In this document: one piece after another, positions 1-9,164 of the stretch
Layout: each line of letters starts with the position of its first letter
How positions within the stretch are numbered: position 1 is the stretch's first letter
Source: an uncultured Roseovarius sp.
GTDB taxonomy: Bacteria; Pseudomonadota; Alphaproteobacteria; Rhodobacterales; Rhodobacteraceae
Assembly: GCA_947496175.1 (NCBI GenBank)
Contig: CANMBU010000006.1
Coordinates: 1-50,643, forward strand
Direction: 5' to 3'
DNA length: 50,643 bases
Notes under the pieces: model-generated
What the model was told of the DNA's origin: nothing
Databases searched by the model: none
Seen by the model: the letters and a program-made list of their open reading frames with translations, nothing else
Position numbers and translations under genes: made by a program

Positions 1-77
1 CAGGGCCCCGGTTCCAAAGTAAAACATCAATGTTAGGGTTTGTTTGAAGGCGCGCGCGAACAATGTGTTCCAGGCGG
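1..77. repeat. Terminal direct repeat, left copy (circular junction)
   Basis: These 77 bases are identical to positions 50567-50643. An exact overlap of this kind at the two ends of a sequence is what an assembler leaves when a circular molecule is written linearly. The reading frame of the acyltransferase gene continues without a break across the joined ends, which supports a circle of about 50,566 bp. Confidence 0.95.
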
Positions 78-1152
78 TGAAGGCCGGCCAGAAGATCCGC
101 ACCATGTGGTTGAAACAGACCGCTGACGCCATCGCCAGCGCGTACCAGACAAAGGTCCAAGCCGCTCCGTGCCAGATCCCAATCAGGAACATGCCAATGA
201 AGATGTTACGTAGTTGAACGGCCTTACCATGGCGGCTTCCACCTAATGGAATATAGACGTAGTCGCGCACGAACCGTGACAGGGTCATATGCCACCGCCC
301 CCACAATTCGATGATGGATTTGGATTTATAGGGAGAGTTGAAGTTGATCGGCAGGCGGAAGCCGAACAGTGCTGCTAGGCCGATGGCCATATCGGAATAG
401 CCTGAAAAATCGAAATAAAGCTGGACCCGGTAGGCCGATACCATAAACCATGCCTGCCAGAACCCAACCTCACCACCCTGAAGGGTGGCATCAAACATCG
501 GGTCTACTCCGCGCCCGATCGTGTCGGCCAGTAGAACCTTCTTGGCCAGGCCAATGACAAACAGGATCAGTCCGAACTTTATGATTGTCTGATTGATCTG
601 GCCTTCGCGGGTCAGAGCCTCATATTGGGACCCAACATATTTATGGTTTACCACCGGTCCGGCAATGAGCTGTGGAAAGCAGGAGATAAACAACATGTAG
701 TTTATCAGGCTTGGCTCATAGGTTCGGCCGGCCCGGCAATCGACGATGTATGCCACCTGTTGGAAAGTGAAAAACGAGATCCCGATAGGCAGTAGGATTT
801 CCCGGGCCAGCCATTCCAGTTCTGACACCTGTGCGACATCATAAAGCAGGAAGCCTGCATATTTGAAATAGAAGATCAGGCCCAGGTTGAAGACTACACC
901 GGACAACATCGCCAGCAATGACATAAAGGACTGTTTGGCGCGATAGAGATAGAGACCTAGCAGGTAGTTGACGAAAATACTGATAATCAGAATGGCCAGG
1001 TAAGCCAGGTTCCAATAGCCATAGAAGATGAACGAAAACACCACCAGCCACAGTGCCGAACCCCGGTAAAGTCCAATATGGCGCAGAAGGTGAAACCCGG
1101 CCAGACAAACGGGTAGAAAAACAAGCAGGAAAAGATGTTCGCTGAAGACCAT
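1..1152 (-). CDS. MBOAT family O-acyltransferase (AlgI/PatA-like), N-terminal part; continues at 50566
   Basis: Membrane-bound O-acyltransferase that probably moves an acyl group across the inner membrane onto the exported polysaccharide. The ATG is at 1152 and the frame stays open to base 1, giving 384 residues. It continues at 50566 down to the stop at 50198, for 506 residues in total, a usual size for AlgI-like proteins. Many hydrophobic segments are visible. The family motifs WGRWHMTLSRF (His about 288) and GIWHGAAWTF (His about 328, the expected catalytic histidine) are intact. It is the last gene of the leftward operon that includes the exosortase. An SGNH-like protein at 47128-48147 is a plausible periplasmic partner, as in other MBOAT/SGNH pairs. 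The acceptor and acyl group are inferred, not shown. Confidence 0.93.
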   Translation of the reverse strand, partial: MVFSEHLFLLVFLPVCLAGFHLLRHIGLYRGSALWLVVFSFIFYGYWNLAYLAILIISIFVNYLLGLYLYRAKQSFMSLLAMLSGVVFNLGLIFYFKYAGFLLYDVAQVSELEWLAREILLPIGISFFTFQQVAYIVDCRAGRTYEPSLINYMLFISCFPQLIAGPVVNHKYVGSQYEALTREGQINQTIIKFGLILFVIGLAKKVLLADTIGRGVDPMFDATLQGGEVGFWQAWFMVSAYRVQLYFDFSGYSDMAIGLAALFGFRLPINFNSPYKSKSIIELWGRWHMTLSRFVRDYVYIPLGGSRHGKAVQLRNIFIGMFLIGIWHGAAWTFVWYALAMASAVCFNHMVRIFWPAFTAWNTLFARAFKQTLTLMFYFGTGAL

Positions 1153-1178
1153 AAAAATTTACTTAAATTCTAATCAAT

Positions 1179-1294
1179 AAAGCGTTTCGCGATAAGTCTG
1201 AGTCACAGAGTGTCGCGAAACGCAGAAAGACACCCAATCGTTGCACGCGTTTTGCCTTTCGCTGATGTCTCAGGTTAAAGTCGAAACGCTTTAG
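1179..1294 (+). repeat. 116-bp intergenic palindromic repeat, copy A
   Basis: A nested palindromic element with ends AAAGCGTTTCG and CGAAACGCTTTA and internal hairpins. It is closely similar over its whole length to 32644-32759, and its outer part resembles the short copy at 24034-24083. It lies in the gap between the exosortase and MBOAT genes, so it would be transcribed within that operon and could form an RNA hairpin that affects processing or read-through. The rest of the gap (1153-1447) shows no convincing gene. Confidence 0.8.
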
Positions 1295-1447
1295 GTATTG
1301 GAACACTGAATCGTCAGCTTTAGAGGTGAACCATATCGTTCCTGGTCTTTGCGATGAAGCTGTGACTGTAGTGTAGACAAATTGTCTCACAGAAGGTGCA
1401 GCCTTGGAATTTCCAGAACATTGAGAGATGGACAGCCTTTTCAGCGG

Positions 1448-3055
1448 TTACACCCCCGGCACAAACCGCGGCAACTTCTCTAGGCTCTCTTTCAAAAACC
1501 CCTGCAGACGTGCATCCGCTTCGGCCTCTGTTTCGTCCTCGCCAATGGGGGTGACATAGCGCACCAGCGCGCCGTCGGTGCGGCCTATGGTGAGGCTGTC
1601 GACCACGACGCCGATCTTGGCTTTGAAGTCATTGGTTTCGCGTTTGCCGCGCTGTTCGAACCAGTAATAAACGAGCTGCTGGCTGAGCTCTTTCTGGATC
1701 ACGGCGCGGTTGACGTTGAAGCTGCCGAAATTGACGATGCCAGTGTCAACCTGATGTTCTTCCAGGGTGAAAATCTCCCAGCCGCCCACTGGCAGGCAGA
1801 CCTCGGGGGAGTGGATGCCGTCGCCTTCGGTCTGTTTGTCATAGAAGGCCACAAACATGTTCACCGGCTGTGCAGCGCCCGCCTGGGCGTAGGTGATGTT
1901 GAGATAATCGGTGGCCCCCAGCACTTCTTCGACCTCAGGTTCAAGCTGTGAGGCGGCGCCGGACCAGTCATTGATCTGGTGTGGGAAGAGCGCAAAAGGT
2001 TCGCGGTCAATTTTAGGCACGTCACCCACACGGCTTTGCTGCACGGTCCAGGCCAGTGAGACAGCCAGCGTGAGCACCGCACCTGCGGCCAGCGCCATGG
2101 AGGGGCGGATGGCCGGGAAGCGGCCCATGATGGTGCCCAGGCCTTGAGTGTCGAGGTCAATCGCCTCGGCGAGCGGTTTGGGATCGCGTGTCATGCGCTG
2201 CAGCGCGATGGCCATCAGAAAGAGAATGCCGATGCAGCTGATGAAGATCACCCAGCCTTCAAAAAAATGCAGAAAGCCTTCGGCATGGCCGATGCCATAG
2301 CTGTTGACCAGCACACCAATGACGCCGATGCGGAACGAGTTCATGAGCACGGTGAGCGGCACGGCGGCCAGAAGCAGCACGGCCTTGTGCCACATCGGCC
2401 CGCGATAGAGGATGGCGAAGAGGTAGGAAAAGCTCAGGATCGGGAAGAGATAGCGCAGCCCGGAACAGGCCTCGGCGACCTGAAGCTTGTAGACACCGAG
2501 ATCAATAACATTGCCTTCCAGGAAGACCGAGACGCCGGCCAACTGCACGAACCAGACACCGATTTCCGAGGAGATGCCCTGCAGGAAGATGGTGAGCTTC
2601 CAGTAGACAAAATTGGGCAGGGGCAGCATGAAAACGAGATGCAGCACCGGGAGTTGATGTGTCTTGCCGCGCTTCCAGCCGAAGACCGTGAGCACCACGC
2701 CTGCGACCCAGAAGATCATCGCATAGGTGACAATATCGGGGATGCGGGTGAGATTGCCGAGGATTGCCACGCAGAGCGCCATGGCAATGATGACAATGCC
2801 GGGCCAGCGGTCGCGGATATCGGGATTAGGGACCGGCGCCTGCCGCAACTCGCGCAGAAAGAGATAAAGCGAGATGATGGGGATGAGCGGCCCGTGGCTG
2901 TATTCCGGTGTGGCCCAGGCCACCGCGAGCGACTCCAACCCAATCCAGAAGATCGGGATTGAGCCCAACACAAGCAAGGTGAACCACAGCAATCCGGTTG
3001 GATTGATGTTGGCCATGGCCGGTGCGGGCGAGGTCAGATTGCGGGTCGTCGACAT
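1448..3055 (-). CDS. xrtD: VPLPA-CTERM-specific exosortase XrtD fused to an EpsI domain
   Basis: Inner-membrane cysteine transpeptidase-like sorting enzyme that recognises C-terminal VPLPA tails. I chose the ATG at 3055 (535 residues), which has a GGGGAT ribosome site; an upstream TTG at 3091 would add 12 residues. The N-terminal half is a multi-pass exosortase domain carrying the expected catalytic triad: Cys in [11 protein letters not shown] (about 197), Arg in NSFRIGVIG (about 242) and His in FLHFFEGW (about 263). The C-terminal 200 residues form an EpsI-like domain with the motif [12 protein letters not shown]. The exosortase-EpsI fusion is the arrangement known for XrtD, and two proteins with VPLPA tails are encoded at 13398 and 14444. 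It sits downstream of the barrel protein in a leftward operon. Substrate pairing is inferred from the tail sequence and neighbourhood. Confidence 0.92.
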   Translation of the reverse strand: MSTTRNLTSPAPAMANINPTGLLWFTLLVLGSIPIFWIGLESLAVAWATPEYSHGPLIPIISLYLFLRELRQAPVPNPDIRDRWPGIVIIAMALCVAILGNLTRIPDIVTYAMIFWVAGVVLTVFGWKRGKTHQLPVLHLVFMLPLPNFVYWKLTIFLQGISSEIGVWFVQLAGVSVFLEGNVIDLGVYKLQVAEACSGLRYLFPILSFSYLFAILYRGPMWHKAVLLLAAVPLTVLMNSFRIGVIGVLVNSYGIGHAEGFLHFFEGWVIFISCIGILFLMAIALQRMTRDPKPLAEAIDLDTQGLGTIMGRFPAIRPSMALAAGAVLTLAVSLAWTVQQSRVGDVPKIDREPFALFPHQINDWSGAASQLEPEVEEVLGATDYLNITYAQAGAAQPVNMFVAFYDKQTEGDGIHSPEVCLPVGGWEIFTLEEHQVDTGIVNFGSFNVNRAVIQKELSQQLVYYWFEQRGKRETNDFKAKIGVVVDSLTIGRTDGALVRYVTPIGEDETEAEADARLQGFLKESLEKLPRFVPGV

Positions 3056-3214
3056 GTAAAATCCCCAAAACCAAAAACAAAACCGGTGCAACCGTGTGAC
3101 AGTTAAAACTTCATAAAAGGCCGTTTAAGCAAATGCGACTCACTTTTCCGTCTGGCCGGAGCCATAGGGTAAATGCCGGGTTTATTGTTTCCTGATCAGG
3201 GAAGATGACCTGAT

Positions 3215-4630
3215 CTACCGGCGAATTGTAAACTCACGCTCCAGGGTGACAAAAATCTCGTTCGAATCTCTGAAACCGTCCACTGTCCTGTCGAGGCTGC
3301 GATATTCATAGCCTGTGCGCAGGTTCCAGTCCCGGGTCAGTTCCCGGATATATGTTGCGCGGAATGTGGCGGCGTCAGTGTCGTTATCTACGGCACCACC
3401 GCCGATGGTTGTGTCATTCATCACATAGTCAAATTCGAACAGCAGCGAAGACACCGGATTGATCTGGTTGAAAAGCTCCAGACCCGCCAATGTGGTCACC
3501 CGGTCATCGCCATCTTCATCGGTCAGCGCTTCACGTTCCAGCGTGGCGGTGATGCTGCCGCGCGGCAGGTTATGGGTATAGGACAGGGACCCCACCACAT
3601 CGGTCTCATCGCTACTATCGCTGTAAGCGGCCCCGATTGCGACGTCCAGTTCGCCTGTGGGCAAATCCAGACTGCGATTGAAGATCAGCGTGCTGCGCCG
3701 CCCGGTCACTGTCAGATCGGTCTCCAAATCCACCCCGGCTGAGCCATTGGCCAGGTCCCGGGTCAGACCCAGGCCTGCAATGATGCCTGACTCCGTGATC
3801 ACTGTCGGGATGATTGTGGTTTCCTCGATGTCGCGATAGCCAATCATGGCCTCTAGCGTGGTGACCGGGTTGAGCGCGTAGTCGAGCTCAAAGCGGGTTT
3901 CATAGGTTTCGCGTTCTTCTTGTGTGACATCGTCCTGGTCAAAGAACTCATAGCCCAGAACAATTCGCCCCTCGGCCACAGGAGAGATATCGAAACGGCC
4001 AAACACTTCGGCTGTGAAAATATCTTCGTCGAAAAGCCCAGGATCCGTTGTATCTTCGTAGCGGCGGAAATCATAGCTCAGTTCAATACCGGCGCCGAAG
4101 GCACTATTGGTTCCGGTCTCAAACTCGAAATCCAGATCGGTGTTGTTCAATGTGCCGTCATCGACCAGAAAATCCTGATCATCGATGACGCCGTCATTGT
4201 TCAAATCGTCCAGAATGAGCCGCACCGGGTCGGTAAAGCTCAGATCGCTCCGGCGGTAGCGGGCGCCAAAGCCCAGGCGGCTGTTGGCCCCTTCCCGGTC
4301 ATAGCCAAACCGGACGCGCTGATCGTCAAAGTCAAACCCGTCTGAGGTGGCGGGCGTGTCCGAGAGCCGCAATATACCGCTCAGATCAAGCTCAAGCGTG
4401 TCTGTCTGAGTTTCCTTCAAAAGCCCGAAAGACAGCCGATTATCCCACAGAAAAGAATCCCCCGGAGAGGGGGTGTCGAGACCGATATTGTCATTGGCCC
4501 GTAAGGTAGAACTGATCCCATAGGTCAGAGTCAGACCGCCGGGCGTCTCCTGCCCGGCGGCTGGCGTGAAAGCCATTGAAAGCGTTGTCGTACTCACCAG
4601 TAAGGTGGTCAGACGAAGGTTCTTGTTCAC
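3215..4630 (-). CDS. Outer-membrane beta-barrel protein of the exopolysaccharide/exosortase locus
   Basis: Secreted 471-residue protein with a signal peptide (cleavage near AAGQ, about residue 26). The mature part is acidic and built of alternating short strands, such as RFGYDREG and LGFGARYRR. It ends in the aromatic/charged strand pattern (EIFVTLEREFTIRR) typical of outer-membrane barrels. Barrels of this kind accompany PEP-CTERM/exosortase polysaccharide loci, where a role in export or surface attachment of polymer is assumed. An insertion near residues 138-155 has an Asp/Asn-rich loop, DLNNDGVIDDQDF, that looks like an EF-hand or dockerin calcium loop. It follows the export protein gene with a 30-bp gap. 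The exact role is unknown. Confidence 0.75.
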   Translation of the reverse strand: MNKNLRLTTLLVSTTTLSMAFTPAAGQETPGGLTLTYGISSTLRANDNIGLDTPSPGDSFLWDNRLSFGLLKETQTDTLELDLSGILRLSDTPATSDGFDFDDQRVRFGYDREGANSRLGFGARYRRSDLSFTDPVRLILDDLNNDGVIDDQDFLVDDGTLNNTDLDFEFETGTNSAFGAGIELSYDFRRYEDTTDPGLFDEDIFTAEVFGRFDISPVAEGRIVLGYEFFDQDDVTQEERETYETRFELDYALNPVTTLEAMIGYRDIEETTIIPTVITESGIIAGLGLTRDLANGSAGVDLETDLTVTGRRSTLIFNRSLDLPTGELDVAIGAAYSDSSDETDVVGSLSYTHNLPRGSITATLEREALTDEDGDDRVTTLAGLELFNQINPVSSLLFEFDYVMNDTTIGGGAVDNDTDAATFRATYIRELTRDWNLRTGYEYRSLDRTVDGFRDSNEIFVTLEREFTIRR

Positions 4631-4660
4631 TGCTCAGCCCCTCATAATTTTGCGCTTATT

Positions 4661-5260
4661 TTATTCGAAGAGCCTGCGTTGTGGAACAACAATCACATCA
4701 CCAGGCGCAAGAACTGTGTTGCCTGCGATGCTTTTGTCACCGCCATTGGTGAAGTAGTTGTAACGATATACTTTATCCCCACGGCGCAGCTGAATGCGTT
4801 TGCCCGCGGCAAAGCGGGTGAGGCCACCTGCCTGGGCAATGGCCTGCAGGATGGTCACACCAGGGGTGGCATCAAGCCGTCCGGGTGTGGTGATTTCGCC
4901 AGTGACGTAAATCTCAGTGGTGGGTGGTGCAGCTGGCGCACCGACCACAGCTTCCCGAACGGCAGCAACAGAGACGAATACATTGGGTGTCGAGGCAAAG
5001 TTTGGTGCCAGACCTGCGGCCAGAGACGAGGCCACCTGGTCGACAGTGCGACCGCTGGCGCGAACTGTGCCAGCAAGCGGGAAGCTCACAGAGCCGTCTG
5101 GGGTGACAAGTGCGGAGCGATTCAGGCTCGAATCTTCCAGAACTTCGATTTGAAGTGTGTCCCCTGAACGGATTTTATATCCGCTTTGCGCCTCAGCGCC
5201 GGTGGCGAAAATGGCGACAGCCATCAAGGCCGCGCAAAAGCCGCTGATAAGTCTAAACAT
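4661..5260 (-). CDS. Polysaccharide export protein, Wza/GumB family
   Basis: Periplasmic/outer-membrane component of capsule or exopolysaccharide export. The 199-residue protein has a signal peptide (cleavage after GAEA, about residue 24). A Poly_export domain follows, beginning YKIRSGDTLQIEVLED and including LVTPDGSVSFPLAGTV. The last third is an SLBB-type beta-grasp domain (IYVTGEITTPGRL to PGDVIVVPQRRLFE). It has no lipobox cysteine and is much shorter than E. coli Wza, like the short family members found in PEP-CTERM loci. Whether it forms an outer-membrane channel alone or works with the adjacent barrel protein is open; the pairing suggests the latter. Confidence 0.9.
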   Translation of the reverse strand: MFRLISGFCAALMAVAIFATGAEAQSGYKIRSGDTLQIEVLEDSSLNRSALVTPDGSVSFPLAGTVRASGRTVDQVASSLAAGLAPNFASTPNVFVSVAAVREAVVGAPAAPPTTEIYVTGEITTPGRLDATPGVTILQAIAQAGGLTRFAAGKRIQLRRGDKVYRYNYFTNGGDKSIAGNTVLAPGDVIVVPQRRLFE

Positions 5261-5377
5261 GGTTGGTTTCCCCTAGGTACAAGCAGTTTTCAGGCAGATT
5301 CCCCACATTAAACGACGAGAAAAACGTCAATGCGAGAATTTATTGTTTTGGCAGGCAAATTTCTTGGCAACTGAGGC

Positions 5378-7816
5378 TTAGTTGCCGGTCTCCTCCTGTG
5401 TGGCGTTGGTTTTTAATTCGGTCAGCCGGGCGATTTCGGCTGTAACAGTCTCTATTATGGCCTCGTTTCCGGGCATTTCGGTGACTTTTTGGAACTGTGC
5501 CAGGGCGGCGTCAATATTGCCAAGGGCGGCATAAGTGGCGCCCAGGTGATATTGCACGCGCGGGTCGTCGGGTATGCCTTCGGCGGCGGGCTCAAGATGG
5601 GCCAGAGCCGCGTCCAGATCACCCCGTTGATAGGCAATCCAACCATAGGTGTCCTGGAAGGCCGGCACGTCGCTGCCCTGAAGGCGGCGGCCGATTTGCC
5701 AGGCGCGTTGCAGGCTGTCGGCATCTTCTTGGTGGGTGGACAGTAGGCTCGCAAGATTGTTGGCGATGATGAGGTTGCTGCTGTTGCGCGCATAAAGACT
5801 CTCGTAGATCTCGATCGCCCCATCGATATTTCCGGCGAGTTCATATTCCCCGGCCCGGGTCCACAAGAGCTGTGGTGCTTCGGGCAGGGCGGTCAGCGCC
5901 TCATCGAGAACACCGCTTGCAGCTTCAGGCTCGCCTGCGGCACGTTTGAGACGGTAAAGCGCCAGCCATCCGCGCTCGGATTGCGGGGCCTCTTCAAGGA
6001 TTGCCCGGAACGTGGCCTCGGCCGCATCAAAATCCTGCGCTCCGGCCAGAACCGAGCCGCGCACAAAGCGCAGGGACAGATCATTGGGCGTCTCTGCGAG
6101 GGCACTGTCGATCTCGGTAAGAGCCGCTTCGACATTGCCGCGGCTGATATGCGCGCGGATCAGACCGAGCTTGGTGCCGCCCCCCTCAGTCGACAGCCCT
6201 TCGAGAAAGGCGATCAGATCCTCTTCCTGACCCTGGGCGGCCAGTTTTCGGGCGTTGAGCTCGTTGGCCATAACCGTGCCGTTTTCAAGCTGCCCCAGTC
6301 GGGTGATCACGCCGTCGGCCCGGCCCCAGTCCTGCATGTTGAGATAAAGAACCCCGAGCGCGCCCAGAAGCTCCTGGTTTTGCGGTTGCAGACGCAACGC
6401 ATCCAAAAGCACATCTTCGGCCGACAGGGCTTTGTCATCGCTCGACAGGAAATTGGCATAACGCAGAGATTCTGCTGGCGCATTTCCGGAGGCTTCCACC
6501 GCCAAGGACAGCATTTCAGCCATCAATGTGCGGCTGCCATTGCGCTCATGCGCGCTGGCCAGAAGGGTCATGATGTCGGCATCGCGCGGGCTGTGGCCCA
6601 AAGCCTCGCGCAGAATGATGATGGCATCCCCGGTCTGATCATCGTCCACAAGCCAGCCGGCTTTCATCTTCATGGCTTCCACATGCGAAGGATCGGCCTC
6701 TAGCACCTCTTCAACCCGCGCGCGCGCGCCCACGGTGTTGCCTTCGGCAAAGTCTATCCGCGCCAGGGTGATCTTGGCGTCATTGATCGGTGAGGTGGGG
6801 GCCGGGTTGGCTGCCAGAACCTCTTCCAGCTCGGTTCGCGCAGCTTCGGTATCGCCCTGATCAAAGGCCAGCGCGGCACGCAGCGTGCGCAGCACGACCA
6901 TATCGGGATTGCTGGAAATCTGTTGATCCAGCTCAGCGCGGGCGGCCTCGGCGCCACGCGCCTGTGCCAGAAAGCTGACCAGCGCCAGCCTGGCATCCGG
7001 ACTGTCCTCTTCAGGATCAATCTGGTCGCGCAAAAACGCCTCGGCCCCATCGAGATTGCCCTGGCTGAGATACCATTGCAGGAAATTGCGGCGGTTGGCT
7101 TCATCCTCGGGGAAGCGCGCGATCATGTCCTTGAACTGCGCCTCAACCTCGTCCATCTCACCCATTTCGTTGAGCACACTGAGGCGCAGCACATACAGCC
7201 CCTGCATGGTGGGCACGCTGGCGATGGCACTATCGAGCGCGGCCCGGGCCGCCGGCCAGTCCTGTTCACGGATAGAATGGTCGATCACAACCTGCTGTGC
7301 TGCAAAGGAGGTGGGGTTGTCTTCGAGCAGGCCTTGCGCGGCCTCAACGGCACCTTGCCGGGCTTCGGCATCCTGATCCTGCACGGCATCGCGGTAGTCG
7401 AGCGCCACTTTGGCCGCTTGCGCCTCAGGATTGTCCGGGGCGAGGTCAAACGCGGCCTTTCCATGCCGCTCGGCCTCTTCCCAGTTGCCCAGTTCAATGG
7501 CCATCTGTGCCAGCGCCAATTGGCCTTCGAGGTTTTGTGGATCCTGTTCGACGAGGCGCAAGAACTGGCTATAGGATTGAGAAAAGTCGCGGTTTTCCCG
7601 CAACATACGGGCAAAGGCCAGCCGGGCCTCGTGGTGATTTCCATTCAACTTGAAGACATTTCGGAATTCAATCGTGGCACGGGAAAAATCACCGTCCTCG
7701 ATAAATTCCAGAGCGGTTTGGAAATGACCCTCTGCGCGTTCCTCAGCGGAATCACATGCTGCCAGCAAAGCGAGGCTGGATGCCAGAAGAACCCCCGTGA
7801 AATACCGTTTGACCAT
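5378..7816 (-). CDS. prsT: TPR-repeat lipoprotein, PrsT-like (PEP-CTERM system)
   Basis: An 812-residue lipoprotein with signal sequence and lipobox LLAAC (Cys about 21). After that it consists almost wholly of tetratricopeptide repeats, recognisable as repeated units such as DFSRATIEFRNVFKL, GNWEEAERHGKAAFDLAPDN and GDLDAALAHLEPAAEGIPDD. Its length and build match PrsT, the TPR lipoprotein that belongs to exosortase-linked exopolysaccharide loci. It probably scaffolds the periplasmic or outer-membrane export machinery. It lies between the priming transferase (upstream) and the Wza-like gene (downstream) in the same leftward operon. The signal and repeats are seen directly; the assignment to PrsT rests on length plus context. 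Confidence 0.88.
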   Translation of the reverse strand: MVKRYFTGVLLASSLALLAACDSAEERAEGHFQTALEFIEDGDFSRATIEFRNVFKLNGNHHEARLAFARMLRENRDFSQSYSQFLRLVEQDPQNLEGQLALAQMAIELGNWEEAERHGKAAFDLAPDNPEAQAAKVALDYRDAVQDQDAEARQGAVEAAQGLLEDNPTSFAAQQVVIDHSIREQDWPAARAALDSAIASVPTMQGLYVLRLSVLNEMGEMDEVEAQFKDMIARFPEDEANRRNFLQWYLSQGNLDGAEAFLRDQIDPEEDSPDARLALVSFLAQARGAEAARAELDQQISSNPDMVVLRTLRAALAFDQGDTEAARTELEEVLAANPAPTSPINDAKITLARIDFAEGNTVGARARVEEVLEADPSHVEAMKMKAGWLVDDDQTGDAIIILREALGHSPRDADIMTLLASAHERNGSRTLMAEMLSLAVEASGNAPAESLRYANFLSSDDKALSAEDVLLDALRLQPQNQELLGALGVLYLNMQDWGRADGVITRLGQLENGTVMANELNARKLAAQGQEEDLIAFLEGLSTEGGGTKLGLIRAHISRGNVEAALTEIDSALAETPNDLSLRFVRGSVLAGAQDFDAAEATFRAILEEAPQSERGWLALYRLKRAAGEPEAASGVLDEALTALPEAPQLLWTRAGEYELAGNIDGAIEIYESLYARNSSNLIIANNLASLLSTHQEDADSLQRAWQIGRRLQGSDVPAFQDTYGWIAYQRGDLDAALAHLEPAAEGIPDDPRVQYHLGATYAALGNIDAALAQFQKVTEMPGNEAIIETVTAEIARLTELKTNATQEETGN

Positions 7817-7890
7817 CGGTTTTCCCTGTCATTGAAAACCGCCGCACGGGCCTTAAAGGGGCGGCGCAGCGGTCAGCGGTTCAGATAAAA

Positions 7891-8577
7891 TCAGTAACCG
7901 GTACAGCGTAGAACAACAGAAACGGTCCGTGCAAGGATCGACATATCTGTTTTCAGGGATAGGCTGTTGAAGTAGTCAGCATCAAATTCTGCGCGGGCCG
8001 CAAAGGTCGACTGGTTACGATCCGAGATTTGCCACAGGCCGGTGATTCCAGGGCGCATTGCGTAATAGGCTGAGCCAGGGTAAAGCGGCTTTTGATCTTC
8101 CATCATCGGACGCGGACCGACCAGTGACATGTCTCCGCGCAGCACATTCCAGAGCTGCGGCAGCTCATCGAGCGAGGATTTGCGAAGAAATTTGCCAACA
8201 CCCGTGATTCGAACGTCATCTTTCAGCTTTTGTGTGCTGTCCCATTCGGCGCGTGCCTCTGGATTGGCCTCCAGGTAAGACTCCAGCTTGGCTTCGGCGT
8301 CTTTCACCATGGTGCGGATCTTGACCAGGTTGAAGATTTCACCATTCCGGCCCACACGACGTTGCAGGAAGAAAGGCGAAGACCCGTCACGTGCCACCAG
8401 CAGGGCCATCAGAAGCACCAGTGGAAGCGCGAAAGGCGCAGCCAGAATAACAAGCGTGATGTCGAGCACCCGCTTGAACATTGATTTATAGAGGCTGAAA
8501 GACCGGGCATTCCGGGAAAGTGTGTCCGAAGATGGCGCGCGATCAGGTACCGTGAAATCGTTTAAATGTGTCGTCAT
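7891..8577 (-). CDS. Polyprenyl-phosphate sugar phosphotransferase (initiating glycosyltransferase)
   Basis: Starts the repeat unit by moving a sugar-1-phosphate from a nucleotide sugar to undecaprenyl phosphate at the inner membrane. I chose the ATG at 8577 (228 residues, GGGGTGAG ribosome site); a GTG at 8592 adds five residues. The protein has one hydrophobic segment (about residues 35-60) and then the catalytic domain of the WcaJ/ExoY/PglC class. Its motifs include FFLQRRVGRNG, FNLVKIRTM, RKSSLDELPQLWNVLRGDMS, LVGPRP and RPGITGLWQISDR. It is the short, monotopic core form without the extra N-terminal helices of WcaJ. It is the first gene of the leftward operon and so probably sets the whole pathway going. 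The sugar it transfers cannot be read from the sequence. Confidence 0.93.
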   Translation of the reverse strand: MTTHLNDFTVPDRAPSSDTLSRNARSFSLYKSMFKRVLDITLVILAAPFALPLVLLMALLVARDGSSPFFLQRRVGRNGEIFNLVKIRTMVKDAEAKLESYLEANPEARAEWDSTQKLKDDVRITGVGKFLRKSSLDELPQLWNVLRGDMSLVGPRPMMEDQKPLYPGSAYYAMRPGITGLWQISDRNQSTFAARAEFDADYFNSLSLKTDMSILARTVSVVLRCTGY

Positions 8578-9164
8578 ACTAAAAATTCTCACCCCAAGTC
8601 GGACAGAAACTCGTCCGGCAGTTACTCTTCATACTCGTTCAGCGGCTGAGTTCACTTTACCCAATCCACGATAAAATTCGTGTGCGAAGCAGCCTTGGTT
8701 TTACCCCGTCTAATTCTTAACACTAAATTGCCAGATTCATAAGTGTTTCAGCAAAATTTCTCGATATTTTTTGATAAGTTGCTCACGAAGCGTGCTTTTC
8801 AAGCATCTTCATGAGGTTGCTCGGTGTTTCATTGTTTCTTGTTGGGAAACAGTGCCTTTATTTCTGGTCATTTGATCAGAAATCAGTGGTCCGAATCTGG
8901 ATAAGACCTTCAACTTTATGGAAAGACTTGCCACAATTTTGCCCAACATGTCTTACAGTGGAAATCAGACCAAACTTTCTGGGAATGGGATTTGCGCTGG
9001 CTGTTGAAATCGCGCATAAGAGGCCCGATTTCTTGAGACAGACATAATTTGGTCTCGGTAGGGTATTATTGGCCACCTAGGCGCTTTGGGACATTAGGTT
9101 GTTCCGTTCGGTGGCAGGACATGAAAAGCGCTTTGGCGGAAAATTGGACGAGTAGAGCATCCAG
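8578..9164. promoter_or_regulatory. Divergent intergenic region between the two main polysaccharide operons
   Basis: This 587-bp stretch is AT-richer than its flanks and separates the leftward (priming transferase) and rightward (ATPase) operons, so both promoters must lie here. I find no convincing gene. A short inverted repeat, GAGAC at 9035-9039 and GTCTC at 9052-9056, lies upstream of the rightward operon and could be an operator. I cannot assign -35/-10 boxes with confidence. The reading frames at 8811-9047 (plus) and 8876-9076 (minus) overlap each other and look accidental. Confidence 0.5.

Noticed and set aside
1163..1390. 75-codon frame on the minus strand between xrtD and the MBOAT gene
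   Set aside because: It lies mostly within the dispersed palindromic repeat and has no ribosome site; composition follows the repeat, not a protein.
2144..2962. 272-codon frame on the plus strand
   Set aside because: It is the opposite-strand shadow of xrtD, whose motifs are intact; the shadow is His/Glu-rich filler with no domain.
6923..7888. 321-codon frame on the plus strand
   Set aside because: It is antisense to the TPR lipoprotein gene and has no recognisable motif; long shadows are expected in GC-rich coding DNA.
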